Assembly: GCA_964630785.1 (NCBI GenBank)
Contig: CAZVZG010000011.1
Span: 79,490 to 143,489, forward strand
Direction: 5' to 3'
From: JADLCX01 sp964630785
GTDB taxonomy: Bacteria; Planctomycetota; Phycisphaerae; Phycisphaerales; UBA1924
DNA length: 64,000 bases
Part shown: piece after piece, positions 33,663-43,227 of the stretch
Numbering within the stretch: position 1 is the first letter of the stretch
Layout: the number at the start of each line of letters is the position of its first letter
Program-made: the position numbers and the translations under genes
The notes under the pieces: model-generated
Told to the model about the DNA's origin: nothing
Databases searched by the model: none
The model's input: only the letters and a program-made list of their open reading frames with translations

Positions 33663-34205
33663 ATGACCGGGCTGGAGATGGGCGCGATCGCGCTGCTCAT
33701 GCTCGCGCTGCTCGCGCTCGCGGCCGCACTGCGGAACCTGGCCCGCGAACCCGGCGGGGTCAGGTCCCTCTTCTCCGCCGAACCGAACGAATCAAGCGGT
33801 TCGGCGCGTGAGGCCGCCGAGGAGCTCCGGCTGCTGATCGCCGAGGCCAGGCAACTCTCCGATCAACTCGCGGACCGATTCGACGGGCGGGCCGAAGAAC
33901 TGGCCGGGCTCCTGCGGGAGGCCGACGCCCGGATCGCACGCCTGGAGAGCGCCCCGCACCCCGCCCACGCGCCGACCCGATCGCCGGGCCAGGAGCCGTC
34001 GGCGATCGCGGAGGGCTCAGGACCAGGCCGACAGGCACGAGCGGTCAACGTCGTCGAACCCTCGATGATCGTCCACGCCGGCGACCCGATGGCCGGCGAG
34101 ATCTACCGGCTTTCCGACGAGGGTCTCCCGCCCGTAGAGATCGCCACCCGACTCGGCCAGCACACCGGCAAGGTCGAACTGATCCTCGCCCTGCGCCGGG
34201 GCTGA
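33663..34205 (+). CDS. Membrane-anchored coiled-coil protein, DUF6115-like C-terminus
   Basis: 180 aa from MTGLEMGAIALLMLALLAL; in-frame GTG at 33585 would add 26 residues. One N-terminal transmembrane helix, then a helical region with AAEELRLLIAEARQLSDQLA and EELAGLLREADARIARLE (coiled coil), a Pro-rich linker, and a C-terminal helix-turn-helix-like block IYRLSDEGLPPVEIATRLGQ followed by GKVELILALRRG, which resembles the ends of DUF6115/DUF2802 proteins. Function unknown. Divergent from tilS; convergent with the ureohydrolase gene. Confidence 0.78.
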   Translation: MTGLEMGAIALLMLALLALAAALRNLAREPGGVRSLFSAEPNESSGSAREAAEELRLLIAEARQLSDQLADRFDGRAEELAGLLREADARIARLESAPHPAHAPTRSPGQEPSAIAEGSGPGRQARAVNVVEPSMIVHAGDPMAGEIYRLSDEGLPPVEIATRLGQHTGKVELILALRRG

Positions 34206-34212
34206 GGGCGAG

Positions 34213-35223
34213 TCACTCGCGCCTGCGCTTCTGGCCCTTCACGCCCCGCCGCGCGGCGTCCATCGCCAGCACCTCGAACGCGACGTGGGCGGCCAGCAGC
34301 GAGGTGATGCCCTGCGGATCACGGTCGGGCAGAACCTCGACCACGTCCGCCCCCACGATGTTTACGCCCGCGAACAGCCGCAGCGCGGCGAGAGCTTCGG
34401 CCGAAGTAAACCCCCCCACGCTCGGCGTGCCCGTGCCCGGCGCGAACGCCGGATCGACGCAGTCGATGTCGAACGTGAGGTACGCGGGCGCGCCGTCGAG
34501 CGCCCGCACGAAATCCGCGGCCGCGGCCTTCCCTTTGGCCTGAAACTCCGCGGGGCTCATCACCCGCACGCCGCTCTGCTTGGCGAACTTCAGGTCCTCT
34601 TGGCTGTTCAGCGGGCCCTTGACGCCGATCGAGATCATGCGACGGGGATCGATCAGCCCCTCCTCGATGCACCGCCTGAACACCGAGGCGTGCCCCCACC
34701 GCTCTCCCCAGACCGAGTCGATCGTGTCGAGGTGGCTGTCGAAATGCACGAGCGCCAACCCGCCCCCCTTCCCTTGCGACCGGCCCTGCCGTCGCCACGC
34801 GGCGCGGACGTTCGCGTACGCGATCGTGTGGTCGCCGCCCAGGGCCAGCAACCGGGTCTGTGCGGGCTTGCCGCCGCCGTCAACGGCCTCGGCGAACTCG
34901 GCCGCGGCCTGGGCGTTCTGCTCGCACGAGTACGGCGATACCGGGGCATCGCCGCCGTCGGCCAGACTGAGCGCATCGCACACGTCCACGCCGTGATCGA
35001 TCGAGTAGCGTTTGAGGTACTGCGATTCGGCCCGGATCGCCCGCGGCCCGAACCTGGCGCCCGGGCGGTACGTCACCCCGCCGTCGAACGGCACGCCGTA
35101 AACGACCCAATCCACCGGCCTGGCGTCGGGCCCGACATCCTGCAGGCGCGGGTAGCGGGCGAACGTGGCGACGCCCGAGAAGCGCGGCGAGCGGCGTGCG
35201 TCGGGAAGAACGGTCTTGCTCAT
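34213..35223 (-). CDS. speB: Agmatinase/arginase-family ureohydrolase
   Basis: 336 aa. Binuclear Mn site motifs: LALGGDHTIAYAN, LVHFDSHLDTIDS and LTFDIDCVDPAFAPGTGTP. The second motif has DSHLD where most members have DAHxD, but the metal ligands are kept. The N-terminal DWVVYGVPFDGGVTYRPGAR is typical of agmatinase/guanidinobutyrase enzymes. Probably converts agmatine or a related guanidino compound to urea and an amine. An acidic-basic insert SQGKGGG lies near residue 160. Substrate remains unproven; the symbol is the family's usual one. Confidence 0.88.
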   Translation of the reverse strand: MSKTVLPDARRSPRFSGVATFARYPRLQDVGPDARPVDWVVYGVPFDGGVTYRPGARFGPRAIRAESQYLKRYSIDHGVDVCDALSLADGGDAPVSPYSCEQNAQAAAEFAEAVDGGGKPAQTRLLALGGDHTIAYANVRAAWRRQGRSQGKGGGLALVHFDSHLDTIDSVWGERWGHASVFRRCIEEGLIDPRRMISIGVKGPLNSQEDLKFAKQSGVRVMSPAEFQAKGKAAAADFVRALDGAPAYLTFDIDCVDPAFAPGTGTPSVGGFTSAEALAALRLFAGVNIVGADVVEVLPDRDPQGITSLLAAHVAFEVLAMDAARRGVKGQKRRRE

Positions 35224-35274
35224 CGGCGGAGAGTGTACCGGAACCGGGTGAGTTGAAGGGCGGGGCGCAATCAC

Positions 35275-36537
35275 TCACCGGTCGCGCCCGGCCATCGCGG
35301 GGGCCGCGCGGTGCGCCGTCGTGAGCTGGGCGGGGTCGTAGGGCGTCTGGTCGAACTCGAACGACGGGCGGGCGAAGCGCTTGGCGCGGCGCAAGCCCAC
35401 GCCCACGATCAGACCCGTCATCACCCACACCGTCAACATGCTCGACCCGCCGTAACTGACGAACGGCAGCGTGAGCCCGATGATCGGCAGCATCCCGATG
35501 GTCATGCACACGTTGATGAGCGTCTGGGCCAGGATGAACGCGGAGAACCCCACAACCAGCAGCCGACCGAAAGCGTCCTGGCACATCGCGGCCGTGAGGT
35601 AGGCCCCGGTGAACCACACGACGTACAGCAGCAGCACCAGCACCCCGCCCGCAAAGCCGAAACGGTTCATGATCACCGCGAAGATCATGTCGTTGTGCCG
35701 CTCGGGCAGCTTGTTGAAACGGATCAGCGCCCGTGACCGGGCGTCCACGACGCCGTTCATCTCGCCGGCCCCCGCCAGCCGCTGTGCGGTCAGCGATTGG
35801 TAGTTGATATCGTCGGCGCCCGCGAGCGGGTCCTGCACCATGTGGATGAGGCCGATGATCCGGGCCTTCTGGTGCGGCTGGAGCAGCGGGAACGCCGCCG
35901 GCGCCGCGAGCACGGCCACGAGCACGACGATCGACAGGTGTTTGAGCCGCGCGCCGGCCGCGATGAGCATCGCGAACACCGCGGGCGCAAAGAGCAAGGC
36001 CGTGCCCAGGTCGGGCTGGAGCGTGATCAGCGCGACCGGGACGAACGTGATGATCGCGGGCGGGATCAGACCGAGGATGGTCCGGTGGTTCTCACGGAAC
36101 CGCAGGTACTCGGCCATAACCAGCACGTACGCGATCTTGGCCAGTTCCGCGGGCTGAAGATCGACCGGCCCCAGGTCGATCCAGGCCCGGGCGCCGTTGC
36201 GCGGCGTCACGATCGACGCCGGCACGAACGGGACCAGCAAGAACACCAGCAGCGCCAGCACCACGGCCATCAGCGGCCACGCAAAGACCCGGACGAATCG
36301 GTAGTGCGGCACGGCCACAGCCAGCGCACCGAACAGGCCCACCCCCAGGAAGATCGTCTGCTTGAGCACCACGCCGCTCATGGTGATCAGGCCGGCGTCC
36401 GACGGATCGGCGTAGCCCAGATCGATCGAGTAGATCCCCAGCGCGGACAGCGCCAGCGCCGCCAGCACGCTCAGCCACGCCCCCGTGAGCGGGCTGAAGT
36501 CGTTCCCGACGAGCCTCTTGAGCAGCGACCGGCGCAT
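35275..36537 (-). CDS. rodA: RodA/MrdB, SEDS-family peptidoglycan polymerase
   Basis: 420 aa integral membrane protein with about ten helices. Conserved blocks: NGARAWIDLGPVDLQPAELAKIAYVLVMAEYL, where RxW..LG...QPaE is the SEDS signature, VALITLQPDLGTALLFAPAV and the late IGLTLPFVSYGGSSML. Polymerises glycan strands for cell elongation with PBP2. It follows the PBP2 gene by two bases, consistent with the mrdA-mrdB operon. A positively charged C-terminal tail (LRRAKRFARPSFEFDQ) follows the last helix. Confidence 0.95.
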   Translation of the reverse strand: MRRSLLKRLVGNDFSPLTGAWLSVLAALALSALGIYSIDLGYADPSDAGLITMSGVVLKQTIFLGVGLFGALAVAVPHYRFVRVFAWPLMAVVLALLVFLLVPFVPASIVTPRNGARAWIDLGPVDLQPAELAKIAYVLVMAEYLRFRENHRTILGLIPPAIITFVPVALITLQPDLGTALLFAPAVFAMLIAAGARLKHLSIVVLVAVLAAPAAFPLLQPHQKARIIGLIHMVQDPLAGADDINYQSLTAQRLAGAGEMNGVVDARSRALIRFNKLPERHNDMIFAVIMNRFGFAGGVLVLLLYVVWFTGAYLTAAMCQDAFGRLLVVGFSAFILAQTLINVCMTIGMLPIIGLTLPFVSYGGSSMLTVWVMTGLIVGVGLRRAKRFARPSFEFDQTPYDPAQLTTAHRAAPAMAGRDR

Positions 36538-36539
36538 GG

Positions 36540-39023
36540 CTATCGCGACTCCCCCCGCCCTTCACGCCCGGACATCGCGTCCGCGGCCGCGTGCTCGCCG
36601 TCGCCTTTGCCCGCGTCTGGCAGGTAGCCCTCGGCCACCAGCGCCCGCACAACCTGATTGGCCACGGGGCCCGCCACCCGCCCGCCCGACCCGCCGTGTT
36701 CGATGACCACCGAGACCGCGTATTTGGGCTGATCCCCTACGCCCGCGAGGAACACGCACCAGGCGTGGTCGGCGTCGTGCTCGACCTTCCTTCGCTCGGC
36801 CCCCGCTCCGGCGCCATCGTCCGAGACAAACTCATACCACGGTGGCGCATCGGCCGTGCCCGACTTGGCCCAGATCGAGACGCCGGGCGTGTTGAACGTC
36901 CGCTCGCGACGCGTGCTGCCGTCGGGCATGGTGAACGAGACTTCGTGCGTGGTGCCGTGCGCCTCGTTGGCCGATCGGCGGAGCCCTTCGAGAGCCAGGT
37001 TCACGGCCGCACGCCCGATGCCCAGATCGGTCCGCTTCTGGGGCGAGTCCCGACGAAGGCGTGGCGTGAGCTTGATACCACCGCGGGCGATGGTGGCGTA
37101 CGCGTCGGCGGCGTGCATGGGCGTCCACGTGATCGGCCCCTGTCCGATGCCCATGAGCACGGCCTCGCCGGGCGTGATGTCAGAGCGGCCGAAGGGCGTG
37201 AGCGAGCCCGCGTATTCGTGCAGCAGCGTTCGCTGGCCGAGGATCGCCTCGGCCCTGGTCCGGAACTCTTCGTCGGACTCGCCCGGGAGCCGGGCAATCT
37301 CCGGCGGTGTGCCGAAGAGCTGCCATCGCTCGGCTTCAGGCCCGACCCCGAATCGCGTGTACCAGTTCGTCACACCCATCGGCCCGAGCCGACGGCCCAT
37401 CTCGAAGAAGAAGATGTTGCACGAGACCTGGATCGCCTCCGCGCCGGTGAGCCCATCGGGAAACTGGCTGTCGTGCGTCGCGCGGTTGTGCGACATCTTG
37501 TAGATCCAGCACCGGTAGATGTTGGGCTTGTCGGGGTAAAACGCGCCGGTGCAGTGGATGCGTTCATCCACGCCCAGTTTACCCGCCGTGATCGCCGAAC
37601 ACAGCATCACCGGCTTGACGATCGACCCCGGCGGGTACGCCTTGTCGATCGCGCGGTCGAGGTACGGCATCCGCACCTGATCGCCGAACACCGACTCGGG
37701 CCGCGTCTCCAGCGTGTGGTGCGAGAACGACGGCATCGAGACCATCGCCAGCACGTCGCCGCTGGCGACGTCGATCACCACGACCGAGCCGTCCAGCGGC
37801 GTGGCCAACGGCAGGTCTGTCGGCGACGGTTCGGCCAGTTGCGTCACGCTGCGGTGCCAGGGCTGCACGATCGTCAGGCCGAGCGAGGGATCGAACAGCG
37901 CCTGGACCCTCGCCTGCAACGCGGCGTCGATCGTCAGATTCACGTCTTTGCCCGGTTCGGGCTCGACGCGGTCCACGGCTTCGGTGTCCAGGTGCAGCGT
38001 GCGCACGCCGCGCAGGCCGCGGAGGACGTCCTCCGCCCCCTGCTCGATCCCGCCCTGCCCCACCGTGTCGCCCGGGCGATAGTGCCCGCGGTCCAGCGTG
38101 CCGTCGGGCTTGAGCCGCGGCCGGCGCAGCATGTCCTCGTCGTACAACTTCGAGCGCATCCAGCCGATCACGTGCGTCGCGACCCCGTCGATGCGGACCG
38201 TGGCCTTCTTATCCTGCTTGAGGGGGCCGGGAAAACTCGACAGGTCCACGTCCAGTTCCGCGACATCGAACGGGTATTCCCTCTTGCCCGAGTCGATGAC
38301 TTCCACTCCGGGCATGAGCGCGACGGCCGCGGGGTCCTGCTTCTTGCGGTTGCGGTCCTCGGCGATGAGCCGCGCGAACTCGAAGCCGACGGATTCGGGC
38401 ACGCCCTTGAGCAGCACGTGCGCCGTGGTCTGCTCGCGGATCGGCCGGCGAACATCCGCCGTCGCCACGTCCACGCTCTGCTCCTCGCCCTTGCCCAGCC
38501 GCTCTTCCAGCCGTCGTTCGCGGCTCCGACGCTTGCGCTCCGTCACGGTCAGGGCGAGATCCTGCACCTGCCGGCGCACCTCCAGCCGCCGCTCGTCCAG
38601 ATCGGCGCGGCTGATCCCCGCGAGGCTGCTGAACCGCGTCCACATCGCCTCCATCTGCGAGTCGAACGATGCCTGCGCCTGCTGAATCAGCACGTCGCGC
38701 CGGTCGGGGCTCAGTTGGGCCCACTCGGACCTGTGCAGCTTTCTGGCCCGAATCGCGGCCTGGGTGTAGGCCCACTGCCCTGTGATCACCGGGTAATCCA
38801 CCGCGATGTCGAAGCACGGCCGGTCCATCGCCAGCACGCGCCCCTTGCGGTCGAAGATCCGCCCCCGCGTAGTCTCCAGCCAGCGCTCGCTGACCAGCCG
38901 CTTCTCGGCCTCCACGCGCAGGTCGTCGCCCTTGACCACGCTCAGCCGGGCCATCTGCGCCAGCGGCATGGCCAGACCGACCATGCCCAGCGCCCCCAAG
39001 AGCAACAGGCGTCGCTGGAACAT
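36540..39023 (-). CDS. mrdA: Penicillin-binding protein 2 (elongation transpeptidase)
   Basis: About 827 aa from MFQRRLLLLGAL; a TTG 23 codons upstream would add a basic leader. One N-terminal membrane anchor, a PBP dimerisation region starting RLVSERWLETTRGRIFDRKG, a charged helical insert (RQVQDLALTVTERKRRSRER) longer than in Escherichia coli PBP2, and a transpeptidase domain with SIVK (in KAYPPGSIVKPV), SCN (VSCNIFFF) and KSGT (WAKSGTADAP). It cross-links peptidoglycan during lateral growth. Longer than the usual 600-650 aa because of the N-terminal inserts. Presence argues against the old idea that planctomycetes lack peptidoglycan. Confidence 0.94.
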   Translation of the reverse strand: MFQRRLLLLGALGMVGLAMPLAQMARLSVVKGDDLRVEAEKRLVSERWLETTRGRIFDRKGRVLAMDRPCFDIAVDYPVITGQWAYTQAAIRARKLHRSEWAQLSPDRRDVLIQQAQASFDSQMEAMWTRFSSLAGISRADLDERRLEVRRQVQDLALTVTERKRRSRERRLEERLGKGEEQSVDVATADVRRPIREQTTAHVLLKGVPESVGFEFARLIAEDRNRKKQDPAAVALMPGVEVIDSGKREYPFDVAELDVDLSSFPGPLKQDKKATVRIDGVATHVIGWMRSKLYDEDMLRRPRLKPDGTLDRGHYRPGDTVGQGGIEQGAEDVLRGLRGVRTLHLDTEAVDRVEPEPGKDVNLTIDAALQARVQALFDPSLGLTIVQPWHRSVTQLAEPSPTDLPLATPLDGSVVVIDVASGDVLAMVSMPSFSHHTLETRPESVFGDQVRMPYLDRAIDKAYPPGSIVKPVMLCSAITAGKLGVDERIHCTGAFYPDKPNIYRCWIYKMSHNRATHDSQFPDGLTGAEAIQVSCNIFFFEMGRRLGPMGVTNWYTRFGVGPEAERWQLFGTPPEIARLPGESDEEFRTRAEAILGQRTLLHEYAGSLTPFGRSDITPGEAVLMGIGQGPITWTPMHAADAYATIARGGIKLTPRLRRDSPQKRTDLGIGRAAVNLALEGLRRSANEAHGTTHEVSFTMPDGSTRRERTFNTPGVSIWAKSGTADAPPWYEFVSDDGAGAGAERRKVEHDADHAWCVFLAGVGDQPKYAVSVVIEHGGSGGRVAGPVANQVVRALVAEGYLPDAGKGDGEHAAADAMSGREGRGESR

Positions 39024-39161
39024 GCTCGGGATGAGGCGGCTCAGTTTGGACAAGCGGACCGGGCTCCGGACACGCGCAGAACGATCTCGCAACGTCGTGC
39101 ACTGTAGTTATCGGATGGTCGCCGCGATCGCTGGAGACTCGATCGCGGCTGCCTGCGCGGA

Positions 39162-40106
39162 TCAGTCGTCACGCCGCCGGGCCGCTTCGGTCGGCATGAG
39201 CCCCAGCGAGTCCTTTACCCCGAGATTCAGATAGATCTCCCGGGTCGCCGTCGAACGGTTGAGCGTGTAGAAGTGGATTCCCCGCACGTCGTGGTCCAGT
39301 AGATCACGGCACTGTTCGGTCGCCCAGTGGATGCCCACGCGCCGTACGGCTTCGGGGTCGCCGTTGGTCCGGTTCACCGCCCGGATGAGCGCCGCCGGGA
39401 ACCGCGTGCCCTGCGCCATGTCCGCCATCCGGTTCATCCCGGCCAGGGAGGTGATGGGCATGATCCCGGCGATGACCGGCACCTTGATCCCCGCCAGCAC
39501 GCACCGGTCGCGGAAGTCGTAGAAATCGCGGTTGTCGAAGAACAACTGCGTGCAGATGTAGTCCGCGCCAGCCTCGACCTTGGCCTTGAGATAGTCCATC
39601 TCCCGGACGCGATTCGGGGTGGCGGGATGCCCCTCCGGATAGCCCGCCACGCCCACGCCAAACCCCCGCTTGTCGGCGTGGGCCCCGCTGTCGTTGAATA
39701 CACGGATGTACCGCACCAGGTCCGCGGCGTACCGGAAAGCGTCCCGGGAGCGGTCCAGCGGCCCGGCGGACTGGGGCGAGTCGCCTCCCAGAGCGATGAT
39801 GTTCGAGATACCCGCCCGCCCATACCGGAGCAGGATCTCGTGGATCTCCGCCTTCGTGTGACCAACGCAGGTCAGGTGAGGGAACGGGTCAAGCCCGCCC
39901 CGGCCCTTGAGCCGCAGCACCAGATCGTGGGTCAGGTCGCGCGTCGAGCCCCCCGCGCCGTACGTGATCGAGACGAACGAAGGCTTGAGCGTCTCGAGCT
40001 CGCTGATCGCGGAAAACAACGACTCCGCGGCCTCGAGTGTCTTGGGCGGAAAAAACTCGAACGAAAAAGTCGTCCGCTGCTTCTCGATCAACTCGCGGAA
40101 ATGCAC
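39162..40106 (-). CDS. metF: MetF, 5,10-methylenetetrahydrofolate reductase
   Basis: 314 aa TIM-barrel flavoprotein. N-terminal MHFRELIEKQRTTFSFEFFPPKT with the Glu of FEFFPPK, SFVSITYGAGGST, HLTCVGHT, NIIALGGDSPQ and YICTQLFFDN, all typical. Reduces methylene-THF to methyl-THF for methionine synthesis. It pairs functionally with the transsulfuration genes at 43.2-46.1 kb. Two palindromic AT-rich elements sit about 60-80 nt upstream of the start. Confidence 0.96.
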   Translation of the reverse strand: MHFRELIEKQRTTFSFEFFPPKTLEAAESLFSAISELETLKPSFVSITYGAGGSTRDLTHDLVLRLKGRGGLDPFPHLTCVGHTKAEIHEILLRYGRAGISNIIALGGDSPQSAGPLDRSRDAFRYAADLVRYIRVFNDSGAHADKRGFGVGVAGYPEGHPATPNRVREMDYLKAKVEAGADYICTQLFFDNRDFYDFRDRCVLAGIKVPVIAGIMPITSLAGMNRMADMAQGTRFPAALIRAVNRTNGDPEAVRRVGIHWATEQCRDLLDHDVRGIHFYTLNRSTATREIYLNLGVKDSLGLMPTEAARRRDD

Positions 40107-40164
40107 CCGGCGTGTCTCCTGGGCCCTCGGTCGGCCGTTCGAGCCTGGAACCTGATTGCCGAGT

Positions 40165-40185
40165 ATATATCGCTATATCCGGATA
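40165..40185. promoter_or_regulatory. Candidate operator/promoter element upstream of metF
   Basis: An AT-rich island in G+C-rich DNA holds ATATATCGCTATAT (near-palindromic) directly followed by a perfect TATCCGGATA palindrome (40176-40185). The site is 59-79 nt upstream of the metF start. It resembles the kind of palindrome bound by ArsR-family regulators of the SAM/SAH cycle, but this is only a resemblance. Confidence 0.35.
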
Positions 40186-40206
40186 AATGGATAAAAATCC
40201 AACCCG

Positions 40207-40737
40207 TCAAGTCTCCCCAGTCTCCTCCGAGCGCTCCAACCGCCGGAGTTCCTTGAGCAGTCGGTCCCGGTCGCGCTTGATCAGCCGGAGGCTGAGCAGG
40301 GATTTGGCCTTGGTGAGCAGTTCGAGCTTGTTCACCGGTTTGGTGAGGAAATCGTCCGCGCCCGACTCGACCGCCTTTTCGACGTCCGACACCTCGTTCA
40401 AGGCGGTCACCATGATGATGGGGATGTCGCGGGTCGCGGGGTCGGCCTTGAGTTTCTCACAGGCCTGAAACCCGCTCATGCGCGGCATCATCACGTCCAG
40501 CAGAACAAGGTCCGGCTGGGCGGCCCCAACCTCTCGCAGGCATTCCAAGCCGTCGTGGGCGGTGCGAATCGAACACCCCAGGTCTTCGAGGTAAGCTTGG
40601 AGCAGTTCTAGATTCTGGATATTGTCATCCACAACAAGCACGGATGATGCCGCCGAAATCGCACCCCCCCCTCCCCCGGGACCGGATGCATCAACCGTCG
40701 GGGAGCACAAGGGATTTTGAGAGGAACGGGTCGGCAT
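40207..40737 (-). CDS. Single-domain response regulator (CheY-like)
   Basis: 176 aa. A Gly-rich N-terminal leader (SGPGGGGGAIS) precedes a receiver domain: acidic pair in VLVVDDNIQN, phosphoacceptor Asp in LVLLDVMMPRMSGF, Thr in IIMVTALN and Lys in DFLTKPVNKLEL. After the domain a basic helix (LIKRDRDRLLKELRRLERSE) forms the C-terminus, without an output domain. Probably a phosphorelay or polarity regulator. No kinase is adjacent; a histidine kinase lies 12 kb away at 52.9-54.6 kb. Confidence 0.93.
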   Translation of the reverse strand: MPTRSSQNPLCSPTVDASGPGGGGGAISAASSVLVVDDNIQNLELLQAYLEDLGCSIRTAHDGLECLREVGAAQPDLVLLDVMMPRMSGFQACEKLKADPATRDIPIIMVTALNEVSDVEKAVESGADDFLTKPVNKLELLTKAKSLLSLRLIKRDRDRLLKELRRLERSEETGET

Positions 40738-41000
40738 AAGCCCCTGTCCGGTCTGGAGAAACCTTCTGCACGGGGGAAAAGCGGGTGGCTGAAACGGAGG
40801 ATACCGGACTATGGTATCAAGGGTCGAGCGGGCATTAGCCCCTCAGCCCGAGTGGTCGGCGGCAGGGAGGCCCCGAGCACCCACGTTGTGCACGGAGGCG
40901 GACACATCCAGCCAAATGGCTTCTGGTCGCCGGTCGTCCAAGGCAGCCGACTCTACGCGACTCGGTTGGGGGGTGGGAGAACCAGAAGGACCTGACTGGT

Positions 41001-41492
41001 ATGCCTTGGCAAGGTTCGAGCAAGTGTTTGTGGAGCAGCAAGTTCCACACGCCAACTTGGTCCCAGCTCCGAGACGGCGTCTCCAGGCCGCTGCTGCCTG
41101 TCTTTGACACGGCACGCGCCATGCTTCTCGGTTTGAACGGGGTCTCGGAGAGCGTGGTCTGGCACGGCGTTCCGTGGCGGTGGACCCTGGTGTACAAGCA
41201 CAGGGAGAAAGACGCCGCGGCCTGCACGCGGGCGTTCGCGTACCTGATCCCGGACCCGGTCCGGCTTCAGTGTTGCGTGCCGCTGAGCCGAGAACAGGTC
41301 ACCGCGTTGCCGATCCGGCGGTTCAAGAAGCATCTTCGCGAATCCATCATCCACGCGCGGACCGTGTCCGGCCTGAGCTGGCCGAGCTGGGACCTTCCCG
41401 CCAAGACTGCGGTTGAAGACCTCGCGGAACTGATCATCCGCAAGCATCGGATGGTGGACGCCTCGGATGCTTCGGTGGCCCTCTCCGCTTGA
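41001..41492 (+). CDS. Hypothetical protein of unknown family
   Basis: 163 aa, soluble, no signal or membrane span. Contains VVWHGVPWRWTLVYKHREKD followed by an Ala/Phe strand AFAYLIPDPVRLQCCVPLS and a basic helix IRRFKKHLRESI, and a C-terminal helix EDLAELIIRKHRM. The W.G.PW.W..VYKH pattern suggests a small alpha/beta domain of a DUF1801- or DUF3788-like size, but I cannot assign it. Located between the response regulator and a dacB-type gene with no obvious operon partner. The start codon is not strongly supported. Confidence 0.6.
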   Translation: MPWQGSSKCLWSSKFHTPTWSQLRDGVSRPLLPVFDTARAMLLGLNGVSESVVWHGVPWRWTLVYKHREKDAAACTRAFAYLIPDPVRLQCCVPLSREQVTALPIRRFKKHLRESIIHARTVSGLSWPSWDLPAKTAVEDLAELIIRKHRMVDASDASVALSA

Positions 41493-41657
41493 GCGTCGAT
41501 CCGGGCGCACATCGCGGGCATCCGCGCTTGAGACGATAGCGGCCGGCGGCCGATGAATGGATTGTTCCACACGGCGCAAAGTTGGGCCTCGTGCTCGGCA
41601 CGGGCCGCGTGTGGCAGTTGTCGGCGGGTCGGGCATCCGGCCGGGTTGGAGGTGAAG

Positions 41658-43214
41658 ATGGGGTTGTTGCTCTCGGGCGTGCGTTGTGGCTGGATCCTGG
41701 GCATCGCCGTTGCCGGAGTGCTCGGCTCGGCGCAACTCAGTGCGGCGCAGGGCCTGCAACGGCAGGTCGAGAACGCCCTGGCGAAGGCCCGGCTCGGCAA
41801 CGCACACGTGGGCGTGAGCGTCTTTGACGTGCAGCGACGGACCGAACTCGTCGAAATCGAAGCCAACTCGCGCGGCGGCGACCACGGTTTTATTCCCGCC
41901 TCGAACCTGAAACTGTTTACCAGCGGAACGGCCCTGTGCGTTCTCGGCAAGGACTTTGAGTTCCGAACCGACCTGATCCTCGACGGCGACCGACTCGTCG
42001 TCCGCGGCTCGGGCGATCCGGGGTTCGCGGATCCGGAACTGCTCGACAAGATGGGGAGCGGGCTGAGCGCGCTGCTGGATCGACTGGTCGAAATGGCCCG
42101 CCAATCGATGGGGGCGGACGGCGCAGGGCACATCCGCGAAATCGTGCTCGACGATCGGGTCTTCGATCGCGAGTACGTGCATCCCGAGTGGCCGCGGGAC
42201 CAACTGCACCTGTCGTACTGCGCACCGATCAGCGGGCTCAACTTCCACGCCAACCTGATGAGCGTGTACGTGGACCCTGCGCGGAGCGAGCCCGAAGCGC
42301 CGTGGATCGTGGTGAAACGATCGCTGCGAAAGGTCAAAGAAGGCAACACGGAACTGAGGCTGGACCGCGAGAAGGACGGCCCGTATTCGTTCAAGCTCTC
42401 CGGGACGATTCGATATGCCCCGGACGGGCCGGTGCAGGTGACCGTCAGCGAATCGTGCCTCATGCTCGGGCGGCTGCTGGCCGACCGCTTCATCGCGGCC
42501 GGGCTGACGGCGCCCGGGCTCACGAGCGAGACAATGCCGGTGCGTCTGGCAACTCCCGACGAACACGTCGGCGACGGTCCCGGCGTTCAAACGTTGGCGA
42601 CTATCCGGACGCCCATGACGACGATCCTGGAGAGGTGCAATGTGGACAGCGACAACCTCTACGCCGAAAGCCTGCTCAAGGCGTCGGGCCACAAGGCCAC
42701 CGGGCAGCCCGGCTCGTGGGCCAACGGCACGGCGGTCGTCCGCATGCAGGTGCGCGAGCGGATCGGACCCGAGTTCGCCTCGCAACTGATCATGACCGAT
42801 GGCTCGGGGCTCTCCCGCGGTAACCGCGTGACGCCCGGCATGGTCACCCGCTGGCTTGCGAGCATCGCCGACGATCCCACGCTCGGCCCGGCGTTCGTCA
42901 ACTCGTTGGCCACCGTGGGCGAAGGCACGCTCAAGAAGCGGTTCAAGGGCGACAAGCTCGCGTGCGTCGTCCGCGGCAAAAGCGGGTCCATCCGCCAAGT
43001 GCGGACGCTCTCGGGCTTTGTCACCGAGCCGGCGTCGGGCCGCCGCCTCGCCTACAGCGTGTTGATCAATAACGTTCCCGCGGGCGCAGTCGCCCAGAGC
43101 AAGGAGTTCCACGAGGACGTGGTCGAGATCATCGACAACTACCTCGCGGAGCAGGCCGGGCTCGATGCCGCCAAGAGCGGGCGCGACGACAAACGAGAGC
43201 GTATCGGAGGCTGA
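41658..43214 (+). CDS. dacB: D-alanyl-D-alanine carboxypeptidase/endopeptidase (PBP4, DacB type)
   Basis: 518 aa from MGLLLSGVRCG; the ATG has a perfect GGAGGTGAAG just upstream. Signal peptide, then the S13 peptidase with active-site Ser in IPASNLKLFTSG (SxxK), SDN in NVDSDNLYAESLLK and KSG in VVRGKSGSIRQV. It cleaves or trims peptidoglycan cross-links in the periplasm. A clear PBP4-type inserted domain occupies residues about 130-330. Complements the mrdA/rodA elongation genes 4 kb away. Confidence 0.92.
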   Translation: MGLLLSGVRCGWILGIAVAGVLGSAQLSAAQGLQRQVENALAKARLGNAHVGVSVFDVQRRTELVEIEANSRGGDHGFIPASNLKLFTSGTALCVLGKDFEFRTDLILDGDRLVVRGSGDPGFADPELLDKMGSGLSALLDRLVEMARQSMGADGAGHIREIVLDDRVFDREYVHPEWPRDQLHLSYCAPISGLNFHANLMSVYVDPARSEPEAPWIVVKRSLRKVKEGNTELRLDREKDGPYSFKLSGTIRYAPDGPVQVTVSESCLMLGRLLADRFIAAGLTAPGLTSETMPVRLATPDEHVGDGPGVQTLATIRTPMTTILERCNVDSDNLYAESLLKASGHKATGQPGSWANGTAVVRMQVRERIGPEFASQLIMTDGSGLSRGNRVTPGMVTRWLASIADDPTLGPAFVNSLATVGEGTLKKRFKGDKLACVVRGKSGSIRQVRTLSGFVTEPASGRRLAYSVLINNVPAGAVAQSKEFHEDVVEIIDNYLAEQAGLDAAKSGRDDKRERIGG

Positions 43215-43227
43215 GCGGGGGTTCGCT

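Noticed and set aside
36591..39107. 838-codon plus-strand frame opposite PBP2
   Set aside because: Opposite strand has SxxK, SxN and KSGT motifs in order; this frame has none.
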